6,408 bases of DNA from an uncultured Oxalobacteraceae bacterium (GTDB lineage: Bacteria; Pseudomonadota; Gammaproteobacteria; Burkholderiales; Burkholderiaceae_D), in contig CALKVB010000128.1 in the NCBI GenBank assembly GCA_937996605.1, forward strand, positions 1 to 6,408, in the 5' to 3' direction. The translations under genes were made by a program, and so were the position numbers. Position 1 is the first letter of the stretch; every line of letters starts with the position of its first letter. Below the pieces are notes generated by a model that was not told the DNA's origin, ran no database searches, and saw only the letters and a list, made by a program, of their open reading frames with translations. This document shows, one piece after another, positions 5,955 to 6,408 of this stretch.

Positions 5955-6408
5955 ATTCTGCATCCGCTTGTGCGGCTGGCGACGCGGCGATAAATTCCGG
6001 TAACGCCAAACAGCCTTGATTGATTGCCATCAAGGTTGGATAAGGACTCATATCTACGTTAAAGCGCTGCGCGTTGAAAATTTGAGGAATCAAAACACAA
6101 TCCGCGTAGCCAGGCGTATCGCCAAAACAAAACAAGCCACGGCGGGATTCATGTGCAAGGCGCTGTTCTAAGCCAGCGAAACCCACGGTACACCAATGCT
6201 GATACCACGCATTTTTTTGCTCATCAGTTAAACCCAAAGTACCGCTCAAGTATTTCAAGATGCGTAGATTATTAACGGGGTGAATGTCACAAGCAATCGC
6301 CAAAGCCAAGGCTCGAACATAGGCTCGGTCATGATGATCGGTGGGTAGCAAGGGCTTCTCTGGATAGGCTTCATCAAGATATTCCAACATTGCTAAAGAT
6401 TGAGACAT
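5953..6408 (-). CDS. maiA: Maleylacetoacetate isomerase (zeta-class glutathione S-transferase), N-terminus outside window
   Basis: This glutathione-dependent cytoplasmic enzyme converts 4-maleylacetoacetate to 4-fumarylacetoacetate in tyrosine/homogentisate breakdown. The 151 visible residues start in the glutathione-binding region (SQSLAMLEYLDEAYPEKPLL), then give the all-helical C-terminal domain with family landmarks: ALALAIACDIHPVNNLR (33-49), FCFGDTPGYADCVLIPQ (93-109) and FNAQRFNVDMSPYPTL (111-126). Zeta-class enzymes have about 210-215 residues, so about 60 N-terminal residues, including the catalytic Ser-Ser-Cys region, lie beyond the right edge. The ATG at 6408 is an internal methionine, not the true start. 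The gene converges on the receiver gene, and its TAA lies within that gene's terminator T-run. A fumarylacetoacetase or homogentisate dioxygenase gene would be expected upstream, outside the window. Confidence 0.92.
   Translation of the reverse strand: MSQSLAMLEYLDEAYPEKPLLPTDHHDRAYVRALALAIACDIHPVNNLRILKYLSGTLGLTDEQKNAWYQHWCTVGFAGLEQRLAHESRRGLFCFGDTPGYADCVLIPQIFNAQRFNVDMSPYPTLMAINQGCLALPEFIAASPAAQADAE

Noticed and set aside
1..6408. CRISPR array, tRNA, rRNA or a defence-type system
   Set aside because: No regularly spaced long repeats, no tRNA-like cloverleaf or rRNA sequence was noticed, and every sizeable gene has an ordinary housekeeping, transport or regulatory assignment.

Overview
This looks like a piece of a mid-GC proteobacterial chromosome with a foreign or misassembled left end. 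From about position 440 onward the base composition is moderate and the genes are ordinary chromosomal ones. The maleylacetoacetate isomerase and the response-regulator receiver domain both resemble betaproteobacterial (Burkholderiales, possibly Oxalobacteraceae) proteins. That placement rests on remembered family sequences and is only moderately secure. The first 300 bases are much richer in GC (46 of the first 60 bases are G or C) and carry gene fragments that do not belong together.

Layout. Positions 1 to about 440 are a patchwork: a plus-strand coding fragment of unknown identity (about 3-161), the N-terminus of a nitrite reductase large subunit (nirB-like) on the minus strand (about 147-311), and a second minus-strand coding-looking stretch (about 313-465). 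These abut a decapitated FtsX/MacB-type ABC permease (460-1434). A complete second permease overlaps its stop codon (1431-2600), and a phytanoyl-CoA-dioxygenase-family Fe(II)/2-oxoglutarate oxygenase follows 16 bases later (2617-3300). These three form one plus-strand operon; its ATPase and periplasmic adaptor, if present, lie beyond the damaged left end.

Convergent with that operon is a secreted M1-family zinc aminopeptidase (4938-3331). A 262-base intergenic region (4939-5200) with a 28-base-spaced repeat and overlapping hairpins separates it from a divergent unit: a possible 15-codon leader peptide (5201-5248) whose stop overlaps the start of a stand-alone receiver-domain protein (5248-5886). 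That protein resembles the receiver of DUF3369-type response regulators but stops where the rest of the protein would begin. A strong intrinsic terminator (5928-5954) follows. The window ends in the 3' three-quarters of maleylacetoacetate isomerase (maiA, minus strand), of tyrosine/homogentisate catabolism.

No RNA gene, CRISPR array, insertion sequence or complete new defence-like system was seen. The points most worth a second look are the chimeric left end, the permease-oxygenase operon, and the truncated receiver protein with its coupled leader ORF.
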